64,000 nt of DNA from Paracoccaceae bacterium. GTDB taxonomy: Bacteria > Pseudomonadota > Alphaproteobacteria > Rhodobacterales > Rhodobacteraceae. Location of the stretch: positions 24,199 to 88,198 of the forward strand of contig JABSSD010000134.1 of assembly GCA_013214575.1 (NCBI GenBank), written 5' to 3'. Of this stretch, positions 46,272-56,284 are shown in pieces. The position numbers were made by a program, and so were the translations under genes. The notes beneath the pieces are model-generated. The model was given only the letters and a program-made list of their open reading frames with translations. It searched no databases and was not told the origin of the DNA. Position 1 is the stretch's first letter, and each line of letters starts with the position of its first letter.

Positions 46272-47459
46272 ATGATCGCTTCCGTTCTGCCAACCTATAA
46301 CCGCGCCCCTTTGAACTTTGTCAAAGGCGAAGGTGCCTGGCTGATCGAGGCGGACGGCCGACGTTTTCTGGATCTTGGTGCCGGTATTGCGGTGAATGTG
46401 TTGGGTCATGCCCACCCGGCTCTGGTCGCGGCGCTTACCGAGCAGGCGCAAAATCTGTGGCATGTGTCAAACCTCTACCAGATCCCGCAGCAACAGGCGC
46501 TGGCCGACAGGCTGGTCGAACATACTTTTGCCGACACCGTGTTCTTCACCAACTCGGGCACCGAGGCCTGCGAACTGGCGGTGAAAATGGCGCGCAAATA
46601 CTTCTTCGACAAAGGCGAAGAGCAGCGGATCGAGATCCTCACATTTGACGGCTCTTTCCATGGCCGCTCGTCGGCCGGCATCGCCGCCGCTGGCTCCGAG
46701 AAAATGGTCAAGGGTTTCGGCCCGGTGCTGCCAGGTTTTGTGCATCTGACCTTTGGCGATCTCGACGGCGTTAGCAATGCGATCACCGACCAGACGGCGG
46801 CGATCATGATCGAACCTATTCAGGGCGAGGGCGGTATCCGCGCGGTTCCCGACGCGGAAATGAAGGCGCTGCGGGCGCTCTGTGACGACCATGGCCTGCT
46901 GCTGATCCTCGACGAGGTGCAATGCGGGGTCGGCCGGACCGGCAAGCTGTTTGCTCATGAATGGGCGGGTATCACCCCGGATATTATGATGGTCGCCAAA
47001 GGCATCGGCGGCGGCTTTCCTCTGGGTGCGGTGCTGGCCACCGAACAGGCCGCCTCTGGCATGACCACCGGCACCCATGGCTCCACCTTTGGCGGCAACC
47101 CGCTGGGCTGCGCGGTTGGCTGTGCGGTGATGGACCATGTCACTGACCCAGAATTTCTGGAGGAGGTGAATCGCAAGGCAGGGCTGCTGCGGCAAAAGCT
47201 CGAAGGTCTGATCGACGGCCACCCGGAGGTTTTTGGTTCGGTGCGCGGCTCTGGCCTGATGCTGGGTCTCAAATGCAAGCTGCCCAATATTGACGTAGTC
47301 AATGCGGGCTATGACAATCTGGTCATCACCGTCCCTGCCGCCGACAATGTTATCCGGCTGTTGCCGCCGCTCACCCTCAGCGACGATGACATCGCAGAGG
47401 CGGTGATCCGCCTCGACAAGGTGGCAACCCAGCTCTCAGGCCAGCTTACAGCCGCTTGA
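46272..47459 (+). CDS. argD: Acetylornithine aminotransferase
   Basis: About 395 residues from [16 protein letters not shown], placed 9 bases behind AAAAGGA. This PLP fold-type I enzyme makes N-acetylornithine in arginine synthesis. Visible are [55 protein letters not shown], the PLP lysine in [15 protein letters not shown], and [16 protein letters not shown]. argF follows on the same strand, separated by an intergenic repeat. A succinyldiaminopimelate role is also possible for such enzymes. Confidence 0.94.
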   Translation: MIASVLPTYNRAPLNFVKGEGAWLIEADGRRFLDLGAGIAVNVLGHAHPALVAALTEQAQNLWHVSNLYQIPQQQALADRLVEHTFADTVFFTNSGTEACELAVKMARKYFFDKGEEQRIEILTFDGSFHGRSSAGIAAAGSEKMVKGFGPVLPGFVHLTFGDLDGVSNAITDQTAAIMIEPIQGEGGIRAVPDAEMKALRALCDDHGLLLILDEVQCGVGRTGKLFAHEWAGITPDIMMVAKGIGGGFPLGAVLATEQAASGMTTGTHGSTFGGNPLGCAVGCAVMDHVTDPEFLEEVNRKAGLLRQKLEGLIDGHPEVFGSVRGSGLMLGLKCKLPNIDVVNAGYDNLVITVPAADNVIRLLPPLTLSDDDIAEAVIRLDKVATQLSGQLTAA

Positions 47460-47460
47460 T

Positions 47461-47507
47461 CTTCTTCTTGTTGAAAATACCTCGGGGGTCCGGGGGCAGC
47501 GCCCCCG
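47461..47507 (-). repeat. Roseobacter-type intergenic repeat, reverse copy behind argD
   Basis: CTTCTTCTTGTTGAAAATAC begins one base after the argD stop and is followed by hairpin CGGGGGC-AGC-GCCCCCG. It separates argD and argF. Confidence 0.8.
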
Positions 47508-47535
47508 CCCTGACCCTACAATAAGCGAAAACACT

Positions 47536-48462
47536 ATGAATCATTTCCTAGACATCCATAAGACAAACCCTGATGAGCTGCGCTGCATGATCGACCAGGC
47601 CAGTGCGATGAAACAGGCCCGTCTGACCCGCCCCAAGGGCGCGCCGGACGATGATCAACCGCTGGCGGGCCGCATGGTGGCGCTGATCTTTGAGAAACCC
47701 TCAACCCGGACCCGGGTGTCGTTTGATGTTGGCGTGCGCCAGATGGGCGGCCAGTCGATGGTGCTGTCGGGCAGTGACATGCAGCTGGGCCATGGCGAAA
47801 CCATCGCCGACACCGCCCGGGTGCTGTCGCGCTATGTGGATATGATCATGATCCGTACCTTTGACGAGACGGTGCTGATGGAGATGGCTGAATACGCCTC
47901 GGTGCCGGTGATCAACGGCTTGACCGACCGCACCCACCCTTGCCAAATCATGGCGGATATCCTGACCTTTGAGGAACATCGTGGCCCGATCCGGGGCAAA
48001 AAAGTAGTCTGGGCCGGCGACGGTAACAACGTCTGTGCCTCATTCCTGCATGCCGCCGGACAATTTGGCTTTGACCTGACCTTTACCGGCCCGGCCCAGC
48101 TGGATCCCGAGGATGAATTTATCGGCCTGGCCCGCAAGGCGGGCTCGAAGGTGGTGATCGAACGCGATGCGCGCAAAGCCGTCGAAGGGGCTGATCTGGT
48201 AGTGGCTGATACCTGGGTGTCGATGCACGACAGCCAATCCTCCAAGGAACGCCGCCACAACATGCTGCGCGGCTACCAGATCAACACCGAGCTGATGCGC
48301 CACGCCAAGCCGGACGCGCTGTTCATGCACTGTCTGCCCGCCCACCGCGAAGAAGAAGTTACCTCCGAGGTGATGGACGGTCCACAGTCGGTGATCTTTG
48401 ACGAGGCCGAAAACCGCCTGCACGCGCAGAAGGCCATCATGCGCTGGTGCCTGGAGGTCTAA
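47536..48462 (+). CDS. argF: Ornithine carbamoyltransferase
   Basis: A 308-residue enzyme joining carbamoyl phosphate and ornithine to citrulline. Carbamoyl-phosphate site: [15 protein letters not shown]; later [34 protein letters not shown], the ornithine loop [11 protein letters not shown], and [14 protein letters not shown]. Complete and normal length. It acts between carB (12-16 kb) and later arginine genes not in the window, and precedes the ACT-GNAT gene by 12 bases. Confidence 0.97.
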   Translation: MNHFLDIHKTNPDELRCMIDQASAMKQARLTRPKGAPDDDQPLAGRMVALIFEKPSTRTRVSFDVGVRQMGGQSMVLSGSDMQLGHGETIADTARVLSRYVDMIMIRTFDETVLMEMAEYASVPVINGLTDRTHPCQIMADILTFEEHRGPIRGKKVVWAGDGNNVCASFLHAAGQFGFDLTFTGPAQLDPEDEFIGLARKAGSKVVIERDARKAVEGADLVVADTWVSMHDSQSSKERRHNMLRGYQINTELMRHAKPDALFMHCLPAHREEEVTSEVMDGPQSVIFDEAENRLHAQKAIMRWCLEV

Positions 48463-48474
48463 GGCGGCTTTGCG

Positions 48475-49380
48475 ATGACCGAGCCAAAATTGCTGCTGCG
48501 GCCCATGCAGGGGGACTATGCGGTCTCTCGGGTCTCGCCTGACAATGGGGTACCAGACTGGGCCAGTGGGTCCGGTCTGGTGACGGTAACCCAGGCCGAG
48601 GATGAGATTTCGGTTCTTTGCCTCAGCCAGCGGGTGCCGCCCCAGGTCGAGCAGTCCGCAGGCTGGACCGCTGTGCAGGTCAGCAATCTGTTTGATTTTG
48701 ACCAACCAGGCGTGGTTCTGGCGGCAGCCCGGCCAGTGTCAGAGGCCGGGTTGGGCATATTTGTGGTCTCAACCTTTTACCGGGATTATCTTCTGATCCA
48801 GCACCGCAGCCTGCGCCGGGCTGAACTGGCCTGGCTTCAGGCCGGACACAGGGTTCAGGCACAGAGCCTGTTGCTGCGCCGCGCGACCCCCGAAGATTGC
48901 GATCGGATTGCCGAGTTCCATGTGCGGATGTGGCGCCAAACATATCGCGACATGGCGCCGGACGCAGCGATTCGGGCGTTGGATTTTGGCCGCCGTCAGG
49001 CCCAGTGGCGCGCCAGGCTTGCGGGTAGTCGGCATCACGCCCTGACCCTGTTGGCGCAGGATGATCAGGGCCAGATCCTTGGCCTTTGTGATCTGGCAAG
49101 ATCCGAGATCGCGGCCTTCCCCGAGGCGATGGAATTGACCAATTTATACGTCGACACTGCGGTCAGCGGGCTTGGCATGGGGCGTCATTTTCTGCGTCTG
49201 GCGCAGCATTGGGCGCAGCGTTCCGGACGATCGGACCTGGTGCTGGCTGTAGTGCGGCAAAACGATGCTGCGCTTGGCTTTTACCGCGCTTGCGGTGGTG
49301 ACCCGGTGGCGACAAGCCTCGATAAAGGGCCGCTGTGGCGCTCAGAGAATGTCATCATGCGCTGGCCTTCGGCGCTGTGA
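48475..49380 (+). CDS. ACT domain-GNAT acetyltransferase fusion
   Basis: The 301-residue protein has two parts. Residues 1-130 (LRPMQGDYAVSRVSPDNGVP, DEISVLCLSQRVP, EAGLGIFVVSTFYRDYLLIQ) match the ACT-type amino-acid-binding module related to CASTOR sensors. Residues 135-301 (LLLRRATPEDCDRIAEFHVRMW; ELTNLYVDTAVSGLGMGRHFLRLA; NDAALGFYRACGG) are a GNAT domain. The likely idea is an acetyltransferase controlled by an amino acid, and its position 12 bases after argF suggests arginine or a relative as effector. This is inference; the acetyl acceptor is unknown. Confidence 0.82.
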   Translation: MTEPKLLLRPMQGDYAVSRVSPDNGVPDWASGSGLVTVTQAEDEISVLCLSQRVPPQVEQSAGWTAVQVSNLFDFDQPGVVLAAARPVSEAGLGIFVVSTFYRDYLLIQHRSLRRAELAWLQAGHRVQAQSLLLRRATPEDCDRIAEFHVRMWRQTYRDMAPDAAIRALDFGRRQAQWRARLAGSRHHALTLLAQDDQGQILGLCDLARSEIAAFPEAMELTNLYVDTAVSGLGMGRHFLRLAQHWAQRSGRSDLVLAVVRQNDAALGFYRACGGDPVATSLDKGPLWRSENVIMRWPSAL

Positions 49381-49461
49381 TCGGGTCCAACCTGCCGCGC
49401 GACAGGGGGGGCTGACGTGGGGCCGGCTGGACCGCTAAAATGCAGCGCGCTTGGGGGCGGC

Positions 49462-50955
49462 TTATCCGACCAGGGTGGTGAGCAGCAGGTAGATGCCTGC
49501 GGACATCACGGCAGCGGCGGGCACGGTGATGACCCAGGCGGCAAGGATGGTCATGAAGTGACTGCGACGCACCAGTTTGCGACGGCGGCGCTCTTCCGGG
49601 GCGAGGGCTTTCTTCTGGGGCCGCTTGGCCGAGGAGTTGCGCAACCGCCGCTCCATATGCCATTCGCGGAAGAATCCGACGCCAAAGACCGCGCCAACGG
49701 CGATATGGGTCGATGAGACAGGCAAGCCCATCCCGCTGGCGACAATCACCGTGATCGCGGCCGATAGGGACACGCAAAAGGCGCGCATCGGGTTCAGTTT
49801 GGTGATCTGGCTGCCCACCATGCGGATCAGCTTGGGGCCGAACAGGAACAAGCCAAACGAGATCCCCATTGCGCCGATCACCATCACCCAGGTTGGGATC
49901 ACCACCTTGGCGGCAAAATCACCAAATTCGGTGGCATGCACGATGGCGGCCAGGGGGCCCACCGCATTGGCCACGTCATTGGCGCCATGGGCAAAGGACA
50001 GCAGCGCGGCAGAGATCACCAGCGGCAGCCGGAACAGCACCTTGAGCGACTTGTTGCGGTTCTCCATGCCCTGTGACTGGCGCCGGATCAGCGGCAGGGT
50101 GATAGCATAAGACAGTGCCCCGATGGCGGCGCCAATGATCAATGCATCCTGCATGTCGATCTTGATCACCCGCTTTAGACCCTTCAGGGCCAGATAGGCC
50201 GAGAACACGCCCGCCATCACCCCGACCAGGATCGGCACCCAGCGGCGGGCGGCGGCAATCTTGTCGTCCTGATAGATAACGCGGGATTTGATCAGCGCCA
50301 GAAACAGCGCCGCAACAATGCCGCCCAGCACCGGTGAGATCACCCAGCTGGCGGCAATCTTGCCCATGGTTGGCCAGTTCACCACGGCCAGGCCGGCGGC
50401 GGCTATGCCCGCCCCCATGACGCCGCCAACCACCGAGTGGGTGGTGGAGACCGGAGCGCCCAGCCAGGTCGCCAGATTGACCCATAAAGCCGCAGAGATC
50501 AGCGCCGCCATCATCGCCCAGATAAAGATATCGGCGCTGCCGTCGGCGCTGGTCATGATGCTGGGGTCAATGATCCCCTTAGAGATCGTCGACACCACAT
50601 CGCCGCCGGCCAGCAAGGCGCCGGCGCTTTCGGCAATGGCCGCAATCAGGATGGCGCCGCCCATGGTCAGCGCATTGGCTCCCACCGCCGGCCCCATGTT
50701 GTTGGCCACGTCATTGGCGCCGATGTTGACCGCCATATAGGCGCCAAAGGCCGCTGCTGCGACCACCACATAATTGATCGGCGTGGTGCCCAGAAGAACG
50801 GCGGCAGCCAGGCCTGCCAGCACGATAAAGACCAGCGCAATGCCCGGACCGACCATTGGTCTTGAGACATAGCCGGTGGCATTTTCAAGAATCGCGATCC
50901 GGTTTAGATCGCGATCAAGTGTCTTCCATTGTCTGCGCTGTGGTTCGTCGGTCAT
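49462..50955 (-). CDS. Inorganic phosphate transporter, PiT family
   Basis: A 497-residue polytopic protein with two PiT repeats: AVNIGANDVANNMGPAVGANALTM in the first and LSFAHGANDVANAVGPLAAI in the second, each with the GANDVAN signature, plus APVSTTHSVVGGVMGAG and LPVSSTHIAVGAVFGVG. It is a low-affinity metal-phosphate symporter. The central cytoplasmic part is short. The C-terminal loop is basic before the last span. No PhoU-like partner is adjacent. Confidence 0.93.
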   Translation of the reverse strand: MTDEPQRRQWKTLDRDLNRIAILENATGYVSRPMVGPGIALVFIVLAGLAAAVLLGTTPINYVVVAAAAFGAYMAVNIGANDVANNMGPAVGANALTMGGAILIAAIAESAGALLAGGDVVSTISKGIIDPSIMTSADGSADIFIWAMMAALISAALWVNLATWLGAPVSTTHSVVGGVMGAGIAAAGLAVVNWPTMGKIAASWVISPVLGGIVAALFLALIKSRVIYQDDKIAAARRWVPILVGVMAGVFSAYLALKGLKRVIKIDMQDALIIGAAIGALSYAITLPLIRRQSQGMENRNKSLKVLFRLPLVISAALLSFAHGANDVANAVGPLAAIVHATEFGDFAAKVVIPTWVMVIGAMGISFGLFLFGPKLIRMVGSQITKLNPMRAFCVSLSAAITVIVASGMGLPVSSTHIAVGAVFGVGFFREWHMERRLRNSSAKRPQKKALAPEERRRRKLVRRSHFMTILAAWVITVPAAAVMSAGIYLLLTTLVG

Positions 50956-51047
50956 CGTTTTAGTCCCGGTTGCAAGGATAAGACGCCGGGTAGACCGTCA
51001 CCGGCTTTGGTGCAAGGGATTTGTCCCGGGCCTCTGCGCGGGGCGGG

Positions 51048-51506
51048 TTACAGCTGGCGCAACAGGTCCCGCAGTTTCGGCTCCTGCACCAGATTGGCGG
51101 CCTCGGCGGCGCGAAACCATCGCCGCTTGCGCTGGTGACGCTCGGGGTAGGATTTGGATAATTTGGTCACCTTGGCAATATAGACCAGCGTCTGCACCGT
51201 TTCAGCGCGTCCCTTGCCCAGATTTTTTAGGTATTCGTAATGGCCGATCGGCGCTCCCTGAATGGTGGCCGTCTTGACGCCGGCCTCTTCCCAGGCCTCT
51301 TGCAGGGCCGATTCTGCGCCGTCTTTGCCGCTGATCGGCCAGCCCTTGGGCAGAATCCAGCGTCCGCTGCCGCGGCTGGTGACCATCAGCACATCAATGC
51401 CATCGGCCGTCTCGCGATAACACAGGGCGGCCACCTGCAGGCGTTTGGGTCGAAATAACATCGGCCTGAGAATTTCTTCCCAGGCCCGGGATAAGGAGGG
51501 GGTCAT
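51048..51506 (-). CDS. Nudix hydrolase
   Basis: The 152-residue product carries the Nudix box GKDGAESALQEAWEEAGV (Gx5Ex7REUxEExGU) after WILPKGWPIS, with YEYLKNLGKGRAETVQTLVY. The layout resembles diphosphoinositol polyphosphate/diadenosine polyphosphate phosphohydrolase-type small Nudix proteins. The substrate is not determinable from sequence. It follows pitA upstream on the same strand by 92 bases. Confidence 0.9.
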   Translation of the reverse strand: MTPSLSRAWEEILRPMLFRPKRLQVAALCYRETADGIDVLMVTSRGSGRWILPKGWPISGKDGAESALQEAWEEAGVKTATIQGAPIGHYEYLKNLGKGRAETVQTLVYIAKVTKLSKSYPERHQRKRRWFRAAEAANLVQEPKLRDLLRQL

Positions 51507-51721
51507 GACTATTCGCAGCCTTTACGGCTTGCCTTAAGTTTGGAATTGGATACCGCATACATAGGGACCAGGTCGGAATATGCAATGTGGGCTGGGGCGA
51601 AGGCTCCGGACTGTTACATTTTCGACGGTTCATTGGTAGGCGGGTGCGGGCGGCTGCGCATTGACAATCTACTGCGACTGGGGCGCCATGCAGCAAATAT
51701 TGACAGGCATAGGAGAGCTCG

Positions 51722-52486
51722 ATGAAATCTGCACTGATCACCGGTGGCGCGCGGGGCATTGGATTTGCCACCGCCAGGGGATTGCTGGCCGAGGGCTGGC
51801 AGGTTGCGATCCTGGATCGGGATGGCGAGGCACTGGCCGCTGCGCTGACGGAGCTTCCGGGCGCCATTGGACTGGCGGGCGATGTGTCGCTGCCCGGCGA
51901 TGTCAGCCGCGCCGTTGCCGAGGTAACAGCGGCTTTTGGCCGTCTTGACGGGCTGGTGAACAATGCCGGTGTGGCTGATTTTGGCCCCATCCGCGACACC
52001 ACATATGAGCGCTGGCAGCGGGTGATGCGGACCAATCTGGATGGGCCGTTTCTGATGACCCAGGGGTTTACCGATCTGCTGGCGGCAGATGGCGGTGGCG
52101 CGGTGGTCAATATCACTTCGATTTCCGGGTTGCGGGCCAGCACCCTGCGGGTGGCCTATGGCACCTCCAAGGCGGCGCTGGCACAGCTGACATTGCAACA
52201 GGCTGCGGAACTGGGCGAGCTGGGCATTCGCGTCAACGCGGTGGCGCCGGGGCCGGTGGCCACCAAGCTGGCGATGGCAGTGCATTCGCCTGAAATCATC
52301 GCCGCCTATCACGATGCTCTGCCCCTGAACCGCTATGGCAAGGAAGACGAGATCGCCGCCGCGATCAATTTCCTGCTGTCTGACAAGGCCAGTTTCATCA
52401 CCGGCCAGATTCTGGCGGTGGATGGCGGCTTTGAGGCGGTGGGCATCGGCTTGCCAGCGCTGCGGGCGGTGGCGCAAGAAAGCTGA
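51722..52486 (+). CDS. SDR family oxidoreductase
   Basis: A 254-residue short-chain dehydrogenase: TGGARGIGFATAR cofactor loop, NNAG motif in GLVNNAGVADFGP, catalytic Ser in ITSISGLRAS and YGTSK with Tyr/Lys. The C-terminal FITGQILAVDGGF is standard. Substrate unknown. It is divergent from the Nudix gene across about 215 bases; a terminator with T-run follows. Confidence 0.93.
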   Translation: MKSALITGGARGIGFATARGLLAEGWQVAILDRDGEALAAALTELPGAIGLAGDVSLPGDVSRAVAEVTAAFGRLDGLVNNAGVADFGPIRDTTYERWQRVMRTNLDGPFLMTQGFTDLLAADGGGAVVNITSISGLRASTLRVAYGTSKAALAQLTLQQAAELGELGIRVNAVAPGPVATKLAMAVHSPEIIAAYHDALPLNRYGKEDEIAAAINFLLSDKASFITGQILAVDGGFEAVGIGLPALRAVAQES

Positions 52487-52493
52487 CATCCGG

Positions 52494-52565
52494 CCCTGAC
52501 ACTGGGCCCCGTGTCAGGGGCCCGTACCAGGACGGTGCGTCGGGCTGACCAGACGTACCGTTTTT
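52494..52565 (+). terminator. Two hairpins, the second a terminator for the SDR gene
   Basis: CCCTGACAC...GTGTCAGGG forms a first stem; ACGGTGCGTC...GACGTACCGT followed by TTTTT (52532-52565) forms a second with one mismatch. It lies between convergent SDR and hrpB genes. Confidence 0.7.
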
Positions 52566-52575
52566 CTGGTGTCAA

Positions 52576-55086
52576 TTATGGCTTTCGCCGTTTTACCCGC
52601 AGGGTCGGGTCTGCCTGAGTGGGGTCTTCGGGCCAGGGATGGCGGGGGTATTGCGCCCGCATGTCCTTGCGCACGTCGCTGTAGGAGCCTGTCCAGAAAC
52701 CGGGCAGATCGCGGGTGATCTGGATCGGGCGCCGGGCAGGCGACAGCAGGGTGATCTTCAGCGGCACGCCGCCACTGGCCGGATGTCGGGTGACGCCAAA
52801 CATTTCCTGTATCCGCAGCTCGATCTCGGGGCCTGCCTCGGCATAGGTGATCGGAATGCGATTGCCCAGCGGCGTGGTAAAGTGGCTTGCCGCCTCGCGG
52901 TCCAGCAGTTGGGTCTGCTGCCAGTCCAGCGCCGCCCGCAGCGCGGGCAGTAGATCAAAGCGTTTCCAGTCGTCGGCGGTTTTCACCCCGCTCAGCATTG
53001 GCAACAGCCAGTCGCCTAAGCTGTCGGTTAACCCCTGGATCGAGAAATCGGGCAGCTCATGGCCTTCGGCACGTACCAGTTCAACCCGCGCCGCCAACCG
53101 CGCCGCAGCGCCTGTCAGGCGCAGCCCAAACTCACGCACCCCGTCCAGCATCGCTGCCGCCACGGCTTCGGGCGGGACATCTTTCCAGACCTGATCGTCA
53201 AGCACCACGGCGCCAAAGCGTTCCTGTTTGCGTGCCACCACCCGGCGCTCGCGTTTGGACCAGTCACAGCTGCTGTGCCAGGCGATTTGATCGCCGAACA
53301 GCGCCCGGATTTCCCCCTGCGAGATCTGCGCCGCCATCCGCACCCGCGCCTCGCGCAGGTTGCCGTCACTGTCCAGCACCACGATGAACGGCGCCGCCGC
53401 CAGGGTGTCGCTGTCCTCCAGCACCACCCCCTTGCCGCCGGACAGCACATAACGCGGGGTATCCCCCTTGCGCCGTTGCCCAATGCGGTCGGGATAGGCG
53501 AGCGCGGCCATGGCGGCAGGGGGCAGCGTCGCATCAAGTCCCGGCTGGTCCGTGCCCTGCCGCTGCAAACGTCGGGTCTCTGCTTTGATCCGTTCCACCA
53601 CCGGCTGGTTCAGCTGGTAGGGGCGCTTGCGCTGGAAGCCCTTGGGGTCGCGCAGGGCCTGCATTCGCAGCAACAGATCACTTGGCGCGCCGCGCAACGG
53701 ATCGCGTTCGGCCATCAGTGCCGCCAGTGGCGCCGCCGCGCGGCCGCCGCTGACCAGCATATGAGCCAATCGCGGGTGCAGCGGCAGGCTGGCCAGCGCC
53801 TTGCCGTGCCTGGTGATCCGCCCCCCAGCGTCCAGCGCCCCCAACATCCGCAACAGGGCCTGCGCCTCGGTCATCGCTCCCTCGGGCGGCGGTGTCAGGA
53901 AGGACAAGTCACTTGCGGCGGCGCCCCAGAGGGCCAGTTCCAGCGCCAGACTGGTCAGATCTGCGGCCTCTATCTCGGCTGGAGGAAACGCCGCCAGCGC
54001 GCCTTCCTCGCCCCTGGTCCAGAGGCGGTAGCAGATGCCGTCTGCCACCCGTCCAGCCCGGCCCCGACGCTGGATCGCCTCGGCGCGGGTGACTTTCTCG
54101 GTGATCAGCCGCGACATGCCCGATCCGGGATCAAACCGCGCCCGGCGCGCCTGTCCCATGTCCACCACCACCCGGATATCCTGAATGGTCAGCGAGGTCT
54201 CGGCGATCGAGGTCGCCAGCACCACCTTGCGGCCGGATTTGACCGGCGCAATGGCGGCACGTTGCTCGGCAAAGGGCAGGGCGCCAAACAGCGGTCGCAG
54301 CACGCAGGTCTCTGGCAGTCGTGCTGCCAGTGCCGAGGCCGCCCGGCGGATCTCGCCCTCACCGGGGAGAAACACCAGGATGCCGCCTCCCGTGTCTCCG
54401 CCGGTGCCGCGGGTGTCCTTCTCGGCCTGCTGCACCAGATCCACCAGCGCATCCAGCCGCCGTGCCCGGGCGGAGGAGGCCCCTGTTGTCTGCCCCCGGG
54501 GCCCTTGTGTCGCTATGGGGCGCTCCAGCCAGCGTGTCTCCACATCGTAGCTGCGCCCCTGCGAGGTCACCATCGGAGCCTGCATCAGTTCGGCCACCGG
54601 GCCTGCGTCCAATGTTGCCGACATTGCCATCAGGATCAGATCGTCGCGCAGCGCGTCCGCCACTTCCAGACACAGCGCCAGGCCAAAATCGGCATTCAGT
54701 GACCGTTCGTGGAATTCGTCAAAGATCACCGCACCGATACCGGGAAGATCGGGGTTGCTCTGCAGCATCCGGGTCAGGATCCCCTCGGTCACCACTTCGA
54801 TGCGGGTGGCCTTGGATACCTTGGCGTCCCCGCGCACCCGGTAGCCGACGGTCTCACCGGCGCGCTCGCCCAGGGTCTCGGCCATCCGTTCAGCCGCTGC
54901 CCGCGCCGCCAGCCGCCGCGGCTCCAGCATCACGATGCGGCCTTTGGTCAGCCCGGCCTCCAGCATGGCCAGCGGCACCCGCGTGGTTTTGCCGGCACCG
55001 GGCGGCGCCTGCAGCACGGCACGCCCGTGGGCCCGCAGGGCGGATATCAATTCGGGCAGGACGGCATCAATGGGCAATTTTGTCAT
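52576..55086 (-). CDS. hrpB: ATP-dependent helicase HrpB
   Basis: About 836 residues from MTKLPIDAVLPELIS; the longer ORF start is rejected. DEAH-box motifs: Walker A QAPPGAGKTTRVPLAML, motif II FDEFHERSLNADFGL, motif III MSATLDAGPVAELM, motif VI QRRGRAGRVADGICYRL. The C-terminal HrpB domain includes LLSPARRPIQITRDLPGFW and YPRHPWPEDP. HrpB is a DEAH/RHA helicase of uncertain RNA substrate in bacteria. It is transcribed away from meaB. Confidence 0.95.
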   Translation of the reverse strand: MTKLPIDAVLPELISALRAHGRAVLQAPPGAGKTTRVPLAMLEAGLTKGRIVMLEPRRLAARAAAERMAETLGERAGETVGYRVRGDAKVSKATRIEVVTEGILTRMLQSNPDLPGIGAVIFDEFHERSLNADFGLALCLEVADALRDDLILMAMSATLDAGPVAELMQAPMVTSQGRSYDVETRWLERPIATQGPRGQTTGASSARARRLDALVDLVQQAEKDTRGTGGDTGGGILVFLPGEGEIRRAASALAARLPETCVLRPLFGALPFAEQRAAIAPVKSGRKVVLATSIAETSLTIQDIRVVVDMGQARRARFDPGSGMSRLITEKVTRAEAIQRRGRAGRVADGICYRLWTRGEEGALAAFPPAEIEAADLTSLALELALWGAAASDLSFLTPPPEGAMTEAQALLRMLGALDAGGRITRHGKALASLPLHPRLAHMLVSGGRAAAPLAALMAERDPLRGAPSDLLLRMQALRDPKGFQRKRPYQLNQPVVERIKAETRRLQRQGTDQPGLDATLPPAAMAALAYPDRIGQRRKGDTPRYVLSGGKGVVLEDSDTLAAAPFIVVLDSDGNLREARVRMAAQISQGEIRALFGDQIAWHSSCDWSKRERRVVARKQERFGAVVLDDQVWKDVPPEAVAAAMLDGVREFGLRLTGAAARLAARVELVRAEGHELPDFSIQGLTDSLGDWLLPMLSGVKTADDWKRFDLLPALRAALDWQQTQLLDREAASHFTTPLGNRIPITYAEAGPEIELRIQEMFGVTRHPASGGVPLKITLLSPARRPIQITRDLPGFWTGSYSDVRKDMRAQYPRHPWPEDPTQADPTLRVKRRKP

Positions 55087-55179
55087 AGCCGCTTTATCGC
55101 CAAACTCTGCGGCAAGGTCTAGCCTCTGGACAACCGCGCCCGGCCTGCGCCAAACAGGCAGGTAAATACAGGAGTGCCC

Positions 55180-56157
55180 ATGACCATCGCCGAGCTCAGC
55201 CAGAAGATCCTGACCCGCGACCGCCGCGCCCTGGCCCGCGCCATCACCCTGGTCGAAAGCCAGCGTGCCGATCACCGGGTGATGGCCGAACAGCTGCTTG
55301 GCGTGCTGGCCACGCATCGTCGTCAGGCCTTGCGCATCGGGTTGTCAGGCACGCCGGGGGTGGGAAAATCCACCTTCATCGAGAGCTTTGGCCTGATGCT
55401 GACGGCGCAGGGGCTGCGGGTGGCGGTGCTGGCGGTTGATCCCAGTTCGGCCCGCTCGGGCGGGTCTATTCTGGGCGATAAAACCCGGATGGAGCGTCTC
55501 AGCCGGGATCCCAACGCCTTTATCCGGCCCTCTCCCAGCCAGACCCACCTGGGCGGCGTGGCGCGCCGCACCCGTGACGTGGTGGCCCTGTGCGAGGCCG
55601 CGGGTTTTGATGTGGTACTGATCGAAACCGTGGGCGTTGGCCAATCGGAAACTGTGGTGGCGGAAATCTCGGACCTGTTCCTGTTGCTCCTGGCCCCGGC
55701 CGGCGGCGATGAATTGCAAGGCGTCAAACGCGGCATCATGGAAATCGCCGATGTGATTCTGGTCAACAAGGCCGATGGCGATCTGAAACCCGCCGCCACC
55801 CGCACCTGCGCCGACTACTCCGGTGCCCTGCGGTTGCTGCGCAAACGGGTGCAGGATCCCCCCGGCTACCCCAAGGCGATGATGGTCTCGGCGCTTGAGG
55901 ATGAGGGTCTGGGGCAGGCCTGGACCGAACTGCAGCAGCTCAACAGCTGGCGCCGCGAACATGGTCATTGGGATCAACGCCGCGCCGAGCAGGCGCGCTA
56001 TTGGTTTGTCCAGGAGGTGCGCCAGACTTTGCTGGCACAACTGGACAGCCCCCAGGCCCGCGCCCGGATAACAGATCTGGGGGACCGCGTTGCCCAGGGC
56101 GATCAGAGCATCAGCCAGGCCGCCAAGCAGATGCTAACAACCCTGGACCCGACCTGA
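55180..56157 (+). CDS. meaB: Methylmalonyl-CoA mutase-associated GTPase MeaB
   Basis: About 325 residues from MTIAELSQKILT behind CAGGAG. G-protein chaperone that protects and loads methylmalonyl-CoA mutase. Motifs: P-loop GLSGTPGVGKSTFIES, AVDPSSARSGGSILGDKTRM, DVVLIETVGVGQSE, NKADGDL and a C-terminal helical domain. It works in the pathway of mce (24 kb). The mutase is not in the window. A reverse copy of the intergenic repeat begins four bases after its stop. Confidence 0.94.
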   Translation: MTIAELSQKILTRDRRALARAITLVESQRADHRVMAEQLLGVLATHRRQALRIGLSGTPGVGKSTFIESFGLMLTAQGLRVAVLAVDPSSARSGGSILGDKTRMERLSRDPNAFIRPSPSQTHLGGVARRTRDVVALCEAAGFDVVLIETVGVGQSETVVAEISDLFLLLLAPAGGDELQGVKRGIMEIADVILVNKADGDLKPAATRTCADYSGALRLLRKRVQDPPGYPKAMMVSALEDEGLGQAWTELQQLNSWRREHGHWDQRRAEQARYWFVQEVRQTLLAQLDSPQARARITDLGDRVAQGDQSISQAAKQMLTTLDPT

Positions 56158-56160
56158 GCC

Positions 56161-56210
56161 TTCTTCTTGTCTAAAATACCTCCGCCGGAGGCATGGCCCC
56201 AACGGGGCCA
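56161..56210 (-). repeat. Roseobacter-type intergenic repeat, reverse copy behind meaB
   Basis: TTCTTCTTGTCTAAAATACC with GCCTCCGCCGGAGGC-type symmetry is followed by a TGGCCCC-AAC-GGGGCCA hairpin. Confidence 0.75.
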
Positions 56211-56284
56211 ATCGGTTAAAGTGCAGTCTCAACTGCGTTGATTGCAAGGATTGGAGGGCAGCTGCTCCTTCGAGCGCACCGTTG

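Noticed and set aside
53059-54702. 547-codon plus-strand ORF opposite hrpB
   Set aside because: Shadow of the helicase gene; composition is Gln/Arg/His-rich without domains.
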